Source: Owenia fusiformis (lineage: Eukaryota > Annelida > Polychaeta > Sabellida > Oweniidae). From it: a stretch of DNA of 60,000 nt. A program made the translations under genes and the position numbers. A model generated the notes under the pieces. The model was not told the origin of the DNA and searched no databases. It was given only the letters and a program-made list of their open reading frames with translations. Below are positions 12,301-27,300 of the stretch, piece by piece (within the stretch, counting starts at the first letter, position 1; the number at the start of each line of letters is the position of its first letter). Where the stretch lies: the NCBI GenBank assembly GCA_903813345.2, contig CAIIXF020000006.1, positions 3,929,096-3,989,095 of the forward strand, read 5' to 3'.

Positions 12301-15300
12301 GTATTTGGATTTGAAAAAATGAATTAAAGTTTTGACATTAATATTTCTATGTAAGTTCATCTCTCTGGTTAATATATCAGAAACAAGTCAAATTCTTTAC
12401 TTCAGAGAATATTTTTAATTTATTGAGACTTTCGACTAATATCCCTTAGTCTTTTTCAAAAATAAAAATATTAAAAAATTAATTAAAAATATTCTCTGAA
12501 GTAAAGAATTTGACTTGTTTCTGACATTAATATTATTTGTGAAGCATCACCTTGACATAGAATTATTTTGATAATTTTTGCTTGGTTCCTCCCATGAGAA
12601 AATGCAATTATAGACCTGGCACGCGTATCAAAGAAGTATTTGGCAATTGCGTCCAGTCTCTTTGGTTTTCAAGGTAAATGAAATAAGCAAAACTGGAAAA
12701 GGTCATGTGTGCGTAAATGCGTGTCATTATTTAATTTTGAAGAAATGAATTAATTTGTTGTCATTAATATTATTTGTGAAGCATCACCTCTACGCAGAAT
12801 TATTTTTATAATTTTTGCTTGGTTCCTTCCATGAGAAAATGCAATTATAGACCTGGTACACGTATCAAGGTTGTATACAGCAATTACGTTCGGTCTCCTT
12901 GGTTTTCAAGGTAAATGAAATGAGCAAAACTGGAAAAGGTCATGTGTGCTTAAAAGCGTGTGAGTATTTAATTTTTGATAATGTTTTTGACATTTTTGAC
13001 ATTTATAATTATTATATCTATGGGGAATCATCTTTACACAGAATTATTTTTTGATGTCCCTTCTATTAGAAAGGCATGACTAAGATTGGTTCATATGTAT
13101 AACTGTAATGAGATTTTTATGTTTGAATCGCACAAAAAGAGATAATGTCACATGTGCGTGAATGCATGTCAATATCTTATTTTAAAAACTGAATTATTTT
13201 TTTACATTTTCATAATCTTTAAACCATTGCCTTTCCACATATTTATTTTCTTAACATGAGAACTTTAAACACGTTCTAAATAAGAAAGGCCAATGTGAGT
13301 TGAATTAAAATTAAAAAATATCAATTATCTGCACATTTTCGTTATATTACGTCATACGGGATTTCGTGCTCTAAGTGGGCTGAAGGTGAAGAATGGCACT
13401 TGTACGAAAACGTTTGTTACCAATTCATCTTTCAAAACACATTTTTATTTTTTACATATCTATGATATATAACCTATGTAAAGAATTATTTTCAAATTAA
13501 TTGCTAGGTTAATTCAATAAGCAATTCTGAGGTATATTTGAACTTTAATTCCATAGCAGATGTAATTCGGACAAAGGTTTTAAAATTCAAGAAGAGATTA
13601 AATCAATCAAAATAAATCTTATGATTCAACCGAGTCGACAATACTTGGTTCAGTTCTTTCATTTTCAATCATACCATGGTCATAGATTAACATAAGTGAC
13701 CGTTCGAAAACATACCATTTTTGTAGAAAATGAAAGAAAATCGCGTTATAACATGTATTGAGTAATTGCCAAGTTTACGTCTTAAGTTTGATGTGGTAAA
13801 CAGCATTCTTCATTAAGTCACACATATAAGTTTAGGTAAGCAAAAGATCATTTTAAAAATGAAACATATCAATAGATATTTTTAACATTGAAATACTTTT
13901 AGAAAGTAAGCTTATACTAGTAGATTTGCAAGAACTAGCTGTTTGGAATTCATCAACTTTTCTCCACAGGATCATTTCGTAGTACAAATGCAGGTCATTC
14001 AAAGAAAATGTAGGTTTTAACATCCCCGTCTATGAATATTGATCTTTTTCAGACAGCAAAGGTAAGTTTAAAACAGAAATACTTCTTACGAATCCAAATT
14101 ACATATTAAACTTAGAATTGTGATCTACGATCTTATGGGTATGTCACAAATTTGATTAGATACATTCGCTCTGCACGCCGTTAAACATATAATTAACTTT
14201 ACAAGCGTAACTATAGGTAACTTCGATTTTAGCATGTTCAATGTAGCATGTAGTCTCGAGAGTCAAACGATTATCATAGTTCATTTGGCCTGCTTTTAGA
14301 ATTGGGAAAACAAAGGCAAGGTTTATGTTTTATGAACATTCTGATTTGATAGCAAACTTTATTTTTGAGTGTATTAAATCAAATAAAGCTTTTTGCGTCG
14401 GGACCTATACGTTCGCCCAATTTAAAGGCAAATGTGCCGTCAATTAAAGAAACATGCACAGTGGTACACCGTTTTTGGAAAACATAACACTGATAATAGA
14501 AATTCATCAATTGTTATGAAACTTGCACCATCATTAGAAGGAATCTCGAATTTCATGATGACAAAATATCGGATAAATATGACAAGAAATAAAAATTTGT
14601 TACATTTTTTCCCAAAAAGTTGTAAAATAAAAATAAACTAAAAAAATAATATTTTCACGACAAAAAATAAATAGTTCAACTGTTTTGATTCTACATGACG
14701 TTTTCAAAGAGTAGAGAGCTAGATTCAAAGCACCGTTCCTGCAAGTTTCAAATGAAAATATTAAAAACTGCGCGAGTAAGAGGACCGCAACTTTTTATGT
14801 CTACACTGACAAAAACTTGAAATTCCCGTTGTAAAGATATAGTCCCACGCGGAAGTGCACGTCATAAAGCTGATGGGTTAAGGCAATGTGCCGTCCAACT
14901 GATACTGCCCATTGTATTGTTTTGGTATTTTGACGCCATAATGTTACTCTAATTGTCCCCAGTTTCGTGCGACGTGTATTAGTCATTTCGTTCCCCACGG
15001 TTACAATAGATGGATTGAAGCCAACGCAATAATCTAACATTATAACTAAATGCACTATGAAAAATCCCATTAGTAATACATGTATAGTATAATAGTACAA
15101 TAACGTCATTTCAAAGGTCAATATAGTGAAATATTGGACCAAGGGCCGCAGGCCCAAGGTCCAATATTTCACTATTTTGCCTGCAGAAATGACGTTATTA
15201 CTATTATTACCACCGTTAATGCCCAGGGCTGAAATAGCAAATTTGAAATAGAAAATCTTACGCACTGAACGATATCACTTTTCCCGGTAAACATAGCCGG

Positions 15301-18300
15301 GCGGATAATGTCATTATTGCCCGACTAAAGTCATTAACGCCCGACACAATATTGCTCACGTCAATATAGCAATTTAAATGCCTTCTCAACTACAGTACTA
15401 AAATCCCTAGAACAGGCCCTGCAATGTGGTAATAATATATCTTATCTTAATATAGTATCATATATCTTATTTTAATGTAATATCCCATGCATAGTGCTCT
15501 AAGTTATCAAGGTCATTCTTAGATTGAGCTTCGGTGAGCTCAGAAAAGAAGTGAAATACCCTGGAATAAGGATGATACAGACTCGGATGCCTTGTACTCG
15601 TGAAATAAGACTTCCTCTTGCACAATGTATTTATTTTTCGAGAAATCATTGAATAAGTTTTATCATAAGGCAAAATTATAACAAAAAATTATACGGAACC
15701 ACATGGATAGTTCTATAGCAGTATCAATGGTTATGGCACGACACGACGTATAGGATATACTGTATACACGTACAGGGTGTTCTGGAACTCATGAAAATTC
15801 CTTTGGGAGATGTAAGACACGTACAGGGTGTTCTGGAACTCATGAAAATTCTTTTGGGAGATGTAAGACACGTACAGGGTGTTCTGGAACTCATGAAAAT
15901 TCTTTTGGGAGATGTAAGACACGTACAGGGTGTTCTGGAACTCATGAAAATTCTTTTGGGAGATGTAAGACACGTACAGGGTGTTCTGGAACTCATGAAA
16001 ATTCTTTTGGGAGATGTAAGACACGTACAGGGTGTTCTGGAACTCATGAAAATTCTTTTGGGAGATGTAAGACACGTACAGGGTGTTCTGGAACTCATGA
16101 AAATTCTTTTGGGAGATGTAAGACACTTACAGGGTGTTCTGGAACTCATGAAAATTCTTTTGGGAGATGTAAGACACGTACAGGGTGTTCTGGAACTCAT
16201 GAAAATTCTTTTGGGAGATGTAAGACACGTACAGGGTGTTCTGGAACTCATGAAAATTCTTTTGGGAGATGTAAGACACGTACAGGGTGTTCTGGAACTC
16301 ATGAAAATGTAAGACAAGTACAGGGTGTTCTGGAACTCATGAAAATTCTTTTGGGAGATGTAAGACACGTACAGGGTGTTCTGGAACTCATGAAAATTCT
16401 TTTGGGAGATGTAAGACACGTACAGGGTGTTCTGGAACTCATGAAAATTCTTTTGGGAGATGTAAGACACGTACAGGGTGTTCTGGAACTCATGAAAATT
16501 CTTTTGGGAGATGTAAGACACGTACAGGGTGTTCTGGAACTCATGAAAATTCTTTTGGGAGATGTAAGACACGTACAGGGTATTCTGGAACTCATGAAAA
16601 TTCTTTTGGGAGATGTAAGACACGTACAGGGTGTTCTGGAACTCATGAAAATTCTTTTGGGAGATGTAAGACACGTACAGGGTGTTCTGGAACTCATGAA
16701 AATTCTTTTGGGAGATGTAAGACACGTACAGGGTGTTCTGGAACTCATGAAAATTCTTTTGGGAGATGTAAGACACGTACAGGGTGTTCTGGAACTCATG
16801 AAAATTCTTTTGGGAGATGTATGGCATGATTGATTAAACTTAAAATTGAGGCACTTTTTCAACTTACATTCAAAAACTGACATGGATTTCAGGAGTATAG
16901 CTTAAATTGGATAAATGCACATTAAGTAAGATAATTGGCCTTTCAGTGCCATTATTTAATTTTAATCTGGTTTACCTTCCAATTGCAGCTGCTCGTAAAC
17001 GCCCCTAGACTATACATTCCAACAATTGCCCCTCCGGCAGCACCAACCAATGCCAGGGTAACCTATACGTGCCAGAAATCAGAATATGCCTTAGTTATAT
17101 TAAAACTCGTATTTACGTACTTTCACTGTTACGATTAGAGTAACATACTTAACTAATATTATATACAAAAAGTTTTAATATGTTTTAATTTGGATTTGAA
17201 AAGAAAAATAACACATTTGAGAAATTCTAAATTAACTAATTATTTTTGGACTACTGTATTTGTTATTATACCTGCAAGATTTGACCAGGAATCATCATAG
17301 CTATGAACGCCATCACGGTCGACAGCATCCCAGAGGCAATCACTAAAATAATATAATTTTCAATTTTAATCCATTTTTAGGAGCAGTTTCAAGCATATCT
17401 AGACGATACATATTAAATAACCACTATGCTATGTAGTGGAAAATAAATATCTTACCCAACGCCTTTGTTACATGCGTTGCCCTAGCAGGGGTTGTGTTGG
17501 GGAAACGATCTTTAAGGAAGTCCTCCCAGATGTTTGCAGCAAGCGAATTTAAAGCTGAGGATATCGTACTGGAACAAAGATTCATTAAATTCAGGTAATG
17601 ACAAAACAGCCAAACATATTACTGGAATATTACATATTACGTATTACATATTACGGTTTGCTGAAAGAGGACTTGCAAACTGTGAATATGGTACTTGACG
17701 TTGTAGTTATGTAGTTTATAAAACTTGACGTGATGGCCCTAAATATCAGGAATGAAAATGAAATATTAGTATTTCACTGAGGCCCTTCAGTATGCAAACC
17801 ATGTTTCATGTACACTCCCAACATATTGTTTTTCAACCTTGATTATCAGTTGTATAACCTGTTGATGACTGTTTATGTTTGAACGTTTGTTTTGCTCGAC
17901 GGCTGAAGTATGTTTAAGGATGACATTGATGATCATACACACTTAACACGTGGTTCAATGATAAGGGCATAACTTTATTATTACATCGACCTTGTCAAAG
18001 TCTTATATCTAATCAACAATCACATTACATACATTTGAAGGTCAGGATGATGTTTACTTATATTAACACGTTAGTAGATAAACACTAGAGATATTTCACC
18101 TGAGTGCGGCACTAAACATTGCTGCAAGAAATATCCCTGGCACTCCTGGGACCCCAAGCACATCCATTACAAAGTGGGGGAAGATCTAAAAATGGTTGAT
18201 AAGTAATAATAAAAATCAGTACCCTCTGTATCACAAGTCTCCCTTTTGAGAAATCCCTTAAATAACTTTTGCAAATGGCAAGTAAACTAAATGAAACTTT

Positions 18301-21300
18301 TCACACATAATTTAAGGCATAGAATAAAGGCATATAATATCACATATAGAACATAGCATATACATATAACACCGAATTGACTTTTTACAAGTTTATGACG
18401 TCAACTTTACCTAAGATTGCCAAACTGACCAAAATCAGGTTGCGCTGCAAAAGTATGCAGACAAAAGTCTTAAAATATAAAATGCTAATTATGAGCAGGA
18501 TATGTTATTAAATATACTCTGAATGCCCTCATACGTTTAACTAACAGCCATAGACTATATTAAATTACACTGAACTTTTTCATACCCAAAATTATTTGAG
18601 GAATTCAGATATATGTCACACAATAAGCACTGCTTTCATTAATATATCAATGTTCGATGCGTTATGATTCAGACCAATGAAATGGAAATATGATAGATTC
18701 ATTTGAATTAAATACCAAACTTACAACAAGAATATTTAGAAGATAAACTCCTGAGAAAATCAAATTGATACATTAGTCACAAAATCATACTAATTGTTGT
18801 CATTGGGCAGGAAAGGGGTGAGTATTAAGGAAATATAGCATAACAATGAACAATTAGGGAACACTCTTTTAAGACCCAAGTGTAAAGAATTTTGGATTGT
18901 TATTATACAGTTTTTGGTGACATCCTAATTTTATTAAATATACAACTGTCATGAACAGGATCATTTGTAAAGTCTATAACATATTCACTCTTAAAAATGA
19001 ATTACTTGTAAATGAGTATTTCCCAAGTATAAAAATTACTTAAAGTTAAATACTTAGTTTTACTTCATTTTACTTAGGTTTAACTTATATTGTCATTTTG
19101 CGTTTTTTAATTGCTTAATTATGTAAGTGAGTATTACAATTACTACAGTAAGTATTTCAATTTCTCTCCTTGCATTAGTAAATTCACCATAAATGAATTA
19201 CTTAAAAATTACTTAGAAATTATTCAGTAGTTCAAGATTATTTAAGTAATTTTTGACTTAAAATGAGTAGTTCAATTTCTCAATATAAGGAAATCCAAGT
19301 AATAATTTTTTAAGAGTGTTCTGATTGCTCATAGTTTGCATTTTATATATAATTACCTTTGTCCGCTTTTACCGAGCAGCCTGACTTTGGTCAGTTTGGC
19401 AATCTTAGGTAAGTTTGAAGTCACAAACTTGGAAAAAGTCACATCGGTGTTTTTGGTATATGCTATGTTCTGTATGCAATATTCTGAGTAAAAAGAAATC
19501 AATCGTTTTCAAATTTTCGGATAATATGTATTATATACCTTACACTATGTCACTAAGTTTACTGGACATTTACTAAAGTTATTTGAGGTTTTCCTCAATA
19601 GAAAAAGACTTTTGATACAAAGGGTATTTCAGAGACAAGGTTGGTATTTCATACAAATAAAGTATGGTGGCAATTGAGTTGTTACTATACTTAAGAAATA
19701 ATATCTTTATTAGTTCCAATTTTGAATTCATATGAGATGAAACCAAACGTTGGGGAATTGAGAAAAAGTGCAACATCAAAACACAGTGCATGTTGAATAT
19801 CTAACCCTACTATCACACCAAACTAGTTCTCACTACGTTCTCGAAAACGGGCTTCAACTGTGTACGAACGGACTGGACGTACTAAGAACCGTTTGGGATC
19901 TATTTAGAAACTTCATCGAACGTACTCGAACGGGTAGGTCCTCTAGAACTTAGACAACGCTCAAAATGTACTCGGGGTCGTCACGTTCTACAATTAGAAC
20001 GAGTGACAACGTACTAACGACGAGCTGGACGTACTACGAACGGAACCGTCGTACTTCAATCTTACTAGGGACGTTTTAATGTTGTAACGAGTTGAACTGT
20101 CCGAGGACGTGTTGAGAACGAGGTAGAACTAATTGCACACGGGTTTAAACTGATTAAGAACGTATTTAACACTGCTTAAGAACGAGTTAGCAAAAATATA
20201 GCTATCACACCAAACAAGTTGCAACTGCGTTCTTCAAATCTGGTTTGAAACTGTGTGCGAATGGAATGAACGTAGCTGCAACTTTCTAAGGTTTATTTAC
20301 GAACTTTATGAACGTTCTCAGACGGGAATGTGATTTTAGAATTTTGAATCGATTCAAAGTTCGATGGCGACCATGCCGTTCTGTAATCAGGTCATGTTGA
20401 CCTTCTAGACTAAGGGACGCGTTCTACGACGTTGCACACCAACGTGGTGCGACCTGAACGAACTGCGAACGAGATGGACGTATTGAAGACTGTTTAAGGA
20501 CGAAGAAGCTAATTATTTCAGACATATTTCCCGACCACAGCCAGATTGAGCCCGTTTTACGACGTTTTCGTAGGACTGGCAAGAACGGGTAAGAACTAGT
20601 TTGGTGTGATAGGGGGGTAAAGGAAAAATGCAATAAATCAAAATCCTCTGAACACAAAGGAGACTGGGTCTATATTTAAATTTTCCTGATATTCGTGATT
20701 TCTTTGAAAAGCAGTATCATCGAATTCCCTTTATATTTTCAAGACAATGGTGTCGGGAGGTATGTCATAACATAATCAACGTAATGTTGCAACGTTTCAC
20801 CATCACTAAACACAACGCAGCTGCAAAGGGACTTCCTTTTGTAAATAAAATACATTATGGCATTTAATGGAAATATTTATGAATAAGACCAACCTGATTT
20901 TGATTAGTAACTGCCCCACTTGCCATTGGGTCACATTGAATATGAGAGTAATAAGCAAACACTGTGAGTCCTACGAGGGCGTTCAGCGCATAAATCGCAC
21001 ATACAACAGGAACAACTAGTAACACAGTCCTGTAAGTTTCAAAGAAGAGTAAGGGATACCCATGTCTTTATGTTCAGATGTGATCAAGCACACAGACCCT
21101 ACACTAGAGGTAACACGATCTCATCTCAGTCTAAGTGGTATAAGACGGCTACCACAACAAGTGCTATTGTGCTGGGACACATAGTCTGGGACAATAGAGT
21201 ATTGGACAATGTCAGTAACAAACAGGACATATAGAATCATCTTTTATAAAGATTTAAGACAATAATAATAGGGATCAGAATAACTACCAATTTAGTTAAG

Positions 21301-24300
21301 CACAGTTGGCAAACCATACTGAGAACCGAAAGTGACAGTCGGCAAAATATTCATGATGATTGAGACACGTGTTAAAAGTGAATTCAATAATATAGTATAT
21401 CAATTAATCATCTAAACTATAACATATATCCAGCCTCGTGCTTACGATCTGGCATCTCTGAGTGACGGGGTTGCTGAAAAGCGCTGCACTCCAGGCTGGC
21501 TAACACCATACAGATACACCCATGTTGTCCCTATACCAATAGTGAGGCCCCAGAAAGTATGTCTCGTCAATGGATTGAAGTCAAAGCTGGAACATAAACC
21601 CGACACATGCAACTGGGTTAACCAAAATTGGGATTACTCATGCGTATATCAAGAGAATGGAGTGTTTAATCATAATTTGTTTTATCAATTGCCACTCAGT
21701 CTCTAGCATGACGCCGTCATATTATTTTGAAACATTATGCAAGAATATTAAACTTGAGAATATGTCATGATATACGGAGAACAAAATGACAATTAGCTCA
21801 CTCGAATGACTGGATTCTTCCACCTCTCTGACACAGCTCCCACATATTTGAGAAGCCTCCGACTCTAATACAACCCTTTAAACAATAAACACAAACAATT
21901 AATAGCGTACTGAACATGGTAAAAATGAGCCAATATTTGTCACATGCTTTCAAATATCTATGGATTACCATTGCCAAGGCGATGATCATCCCTATCAACA
22001 TGATCAAAAACTGGAAGACGTCAGTCCAAATAACTGCTTTAATTCCGCCCTGAAATAAAAATAAAATACAAGTCAAGCCAATGTATTACTCAAGTCTATG
22101 TAGTTATAAATTGCAACTGTTCACAACCATGGTATTAACATTTTATTAACGTTGATATTATCAAGTCAAGCCAATGTATTACTCAAGTCTATGTAGTTAT
22201 AAACTGCAACTGTTCACAACCATGGTATTAACATTTTATTAACGTTGATATTATCAAGTCAAGCCAATGTATTACTCAAGTCTATGTAGTTATAAACTGC
22301 AACTGTTCACAACCATGGTATTAACATTTTATTAACGTTGATATTATCAAGTCAAGCCAATGTATTACTCAAGTCTATGTAGTTATAAACTGCTACTGTT
22401 CACAACCATGGTATTAACATTTTATTAACGTTGATATTATCAAGTCAAGCCAATGTATTACTCAAGTCTATGTAGTTATAAATTGCAACTGTTCACAACC
22501 ATGGTATTAACATTTTATTAACGTTGATATTATATATATAACTACAATATATAAGATATATTTTCATTTCAAATAAGTAGGAATTTTAGTCTAAGAAAAT
22601 AAAATCTTCTAAAATTAGAGCATTCGTATATTTCTTTTCTGGACATCCTGTTATCAACAGATTAAATCAAATGTGATTTAATTTCCTCACCCAAATTTGC
22701 CATCACGTAGGCAAATCTATATCGTTTTCATCGAGTAATGTGATTGTTTGTTTGTTTTGGGATTTTGGGAAACGAAGGATAATCTCGAAATCAAATGAGA
22801 ATAAGAAATTTTGTTCATTAGGCAATATAGAGTACTATGATGTGCTAGAATAAAGTTTTTTCGTACCAGCGTTGTGTAAAATGTTGCTGCTGCTGCCATT
22901 ATTAAAATAGAGGCCCACGTTGGAAGACCAGTTACTGAAATGTTAGATGAGGACACTTTAGAAATCAAATATATAAAAACATTATAAAGCAACATAATAA
23001 ATTGTTTACAACAGAGACCCAATTGCAAAGAGCAGAATCCATTTTGAAAGATTTGTGGGTTCTGTTTTGGGACACTCTGTGTATTCATATATATTCACAA
23101 TAAAAAAAACACTTACTTAGCTTAGCTATCATCATCGAGAATAAACCCTAGTTCCATGTAATTAAAACTGATTTTGATTACCGGTACTTCTTCTGGTCGG
23201 TCTTACCTGCCTCTAGGGCTATTGAAGGAGCATACATGACGACACCCTCCAGGAAAACCTAGATCAACAATAACAACTATCTTTATGTAAAAAAATAATC
23301 TATTGGCCGAGGATGACAGCCTATTTATTCCATTATTTATTTTCTAAAACTTATTCATTTTATAATATAACATTTTCAACTTTTATGAACAAGTTTTAAA
23401 TTAGAATGACAAAAATCAAGATAAATCCCTGGAAAAGTTCTTAAACGGGATCTGATATGCCATTTTTGCGAATACTGGATTCAATACGGGATCCAACTCG
23501 GGATCCGATACGAGATATTGGCTGCTACGGGATCTAATACGGGATCCCCATGAGCATACATGCTTGTGGGACTACCTGGGACTTAAAGATCATGTTTATG
23601 TAATTTAATTATATAGCCTACTTACAAAGGCTATTGTCCCCATGAGCATACAATGGTTGTCTGAATACTTTAGACTTAAAGATCATGTATACGTAAATAT
23701 AAGTATTAACTTCAAAAGGCTATTGTCCCATGAGCATGTATGGTTGTCGAGCTACTTTGGACTTAAAGATCATGTGTATGTAATATAATGATTACTTACA
23801 AAGGCTATCGTCCCAATGAGCATGCATGGTTGTCGGGCTACTTTGGACTTAAAGATCATGTGTATGTAACATAATTATATACTTTCAAAGGCTATCGTCC
23901 CCATGAGCATGCAATGGTTGTTTGACTACTTTGGACTTAAATATCAAGTGTATGTAATATAAGTATAAACTTACAAAGGCTATTGTATGGTTGTCAGGCT
24001 ACTTTGGACTTAAAGATCATGCGTATGTAATATAATGATTACTTACTAAGTCTATCGTCCCCATGAGCATGCATGATTGTCGGGCTACTTTGGACTTAAA
24101 TATCATGTGTATGTAATATAATGATTACTTACAAAGGCTATCGTCCCCATGAGCATGCATGATTGTCGGGCTACTTTGGACTTAAATATCATGTGTATGT
24201 AATATAATGATTACTTGCAAAGGCTATCGTCCCCATGAGCATGCATGATTGTCGGGCTACTTTGGACTTAAAGGTCATGTGTATGTAACATAATTATATA

Positions 24301-27300
24301 CTTTCAAAGGCTATCGTCCCCATGAGCATGCATGATTATCGGGCTATTTTGGACTTAAAGATCATGTGTATGTAATATTATACAAATAGTGACTGCCATT
24401 GAGGGCAATAGTGTAAATTATTTCCCCGAGGGAATATCCTCTACAATGTACTATTCCCGAAGCCGCAGGCTGAGGGAATAGTACATTGTAGAGGATATTC
24501 CCAAGGGGAAATCATTTACACTATTGCTCGAAATTAGGCAGTCACTATTTGTTTTATTATATACCCTATACTGACTCTTGTCCCGTTTCCTCTGCGAAGG
24601 CCAAAAAGGCTTAGAAAGCCCCCTCCCCGGGTCCATTGTTAGCATTATAAGCTGTGACGTCATCAGATGCTCAACAGAAATTTTTGCCTCTGAGACTCTC
24701 ACTTGACAAATTCAATCGCGTTTAACACGCGGAATAGATTATCATAACACTTGAAATTACACAGACGTATTGAGCTTAGGGAACTTTATACACGTTGCTT
24801 ATATTGTATCGTTCACGCACGTCTGTCATGGTGAACGGAGTTGATTTGTGTTTGTGCTCATCCTCCATTTTTCTGTTTTTCGTCTGCGCAGTGATGATGC
24901 GCAGACGTTTCCAAGGGTAATAGAACTTGCAATTGTGACGTCAGCGGGCAATAGTTCAAATGTATATTCCCGCTGACGTCACATTTGAGGGAATATAACT
25001 TTCCGAGGGAAATAGTAAATCTATTTCGGAACACGTGACTAGGTATTGACCAATCAGGATTAGTGTTACATATTGGGTATATAATAAAACTATATACTTA
25101 CAAAGGCTATCGTCCCAATGAGCATGCATGATTGTCGGGCTACTTTGGACTTAAAGATCATGTGTGTGTAATATAATGATTACTTACAAAGGCTATCGTC
25201 CCCATTAGCATGCATGGTTGTCGGGCTACTTTGGACTTAAAGATCATGTGTATGTAATATAATGATTACTTACTAAGTCTATCGTCCCCATTAGCATGCA
25301 TGGTTGTCGGGCTACTTTGGACTTAAAGATCATGTGTATGTAATATAATGATTACTTACTAAGTCTATCGTCCCCATTAGCATGCATGGTTGTCGGGCTA
25401 CTTTGGACTTAAAGATCATGTGTGTGTAATATAATGATTACTTACAAAGGCTATCGTCCCCATTAGCATGCATGGTTGTCGGGCTACTTTGGACTTAAAG
25501 ATCATGTGTATGTCATATAATGATTACTTACAAAGGCTATCGTCCCCATTAGCATGCATGGTTGTCGGGCTACTTTGGACTTAAAGATCATGCGTATGTA
25601 ATATAATGATTACTTACAAAGGCTATCGTCCCCATTAGCATGCATGGTTGTCGGGCTACTTTGGACTTAAAGATCATGTGTATGTAATATAATGATTACT
25701 TACAAAGGCTATCGTCCCCATTAGCATGCATGGTTGTCGGGCTACTTTGGACTTAAAGATCATGTGTATGTAATATAATGATTACTTACAAAGGCTATCG
25801 TCCCAATGAGCATGCATGGTTGTCGTGCTACTTTGGACTTAACGATCATGTGTATGTAACATAATTATATACTTTCAAAGGCTATCGTCCCCATGAGCAT
25901 GCATGATTGTCGGGCTATTTTGGACTTAAAGATCATGTGTATGTAATATAATTATTATATACTTACAAAGACTATCGTCCCCATGATCATGCATAATTGT
26001 CGGGTACGTTGGACTTAAAGATCATGTGTATGTAATATAATTATTATATACTTACAAAGACTATCGTCCCCATGATCATGCAATGGTTGTCTGACTACTT
26101 TGGACTTAAAGATCATGTGTATGTAATATAATGATTACTTACTAAGTCTATCGTCCCCATGAGCATGCATGATTGTCGGGCTACTTTGGACTTAAAGATC
26201 ATGTGAATGTAATATAATTATTATATACTTACAAAGACTATCGTCTCCATGATCATGCAATAAATGCTGACTACTTTGGACTTAAAGATCATGTGTATGT
26301 AATATAATGATTACTTACTAAGGCTATCGTCCCCATGATCATGGAAGCAAAGCTTTACTCAACTATGACTACGTGTAAATCGAATGAAAACACGCATGCG
26401 CTAATAATCAGTTATGGTAAGATAATAAAGATGTTGCTATGCTATTAAAACCTATTTACTTTGTAAATAATCATTAAAGATCATGCGTATGTAATATAAT
26501 GATTACTTACAAAGGCTATCGTCCCCATGAGCATGCATGATTGTCGGGTATTTTGGACTTAAAGATCATGTGTATGTAATATAATTATATACTTACAAAG
26601 GCTATCGTCCCCATGAGCATGCATGATTGTCGGGCTACGTTGGACTTAAAGATCATGTACTATGTAATATAATGATTACTTACTAAGGCTATAGTCCCCA
26701 TGAGCATGCATGATTGTCGTGCTATTTTGGACTTAAAGATTATGCGTATGTAATATAATGATTACTTACAAAGGCTATCGTCCCAATGAGCATGCATGAT
26801 TGTCGGGCTACTTTGGACTTAAAGATCATGTGTATGTAACATAATTATATACTTTCAAAGGCTATCGTTCCCATGATCATGCAATGGTTGTCTGACTACT
26901 TTGGACTTAAAGATCATGTGTATGTAATATAATGATTACTTACAAAGGATATCGTCCCCATGAGCATGCATGATTGTCGTGCTATTTTGGACTTAAACCG
27001 TCTGTCCAGATACTGCAATTAAAATCACACAGAATATGATACGATAATGTACAGGGTGGGCCAAAAAAACGCCACTTTTTTTTCAACTTGCATACCCCAA
27101 GTGTTGCAGTTATATAGTGCCAGGGGTTCTTAATAATAATATAATGTAACAAGTCCTTCAACGTGGATTATATTTGATCTAAAAGAGCAGTTCAATTGGT
27201 CCTCCACCCTATTTGAGGATATATTTTAGTTTTAGTCGCCTTGCTGTTATTGCAGTACAATGAAATGTTAGCTGAGTTTTTTTTCAACCTGTCTTAATTG

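Noticed and set aside
15724-16883. Long open frames of 131-367 codons on both strands
   Set aside because: They exist only because the 51-bp repeat unit is a multiple of three. They have no start context or splice sites and lie in an intron.
23207-27012. Possible missing residues or a microexon between exon 2 and exon 3 of the SLC5 genes, which would have linked the donor array to a changed exon end
   Set aside because: Counting residues between the RF of exon 2 and the VTG of exon 4 gives 34, against 33 in human SMVT as I remember it. Exon 2 is complete and only its residues differ.
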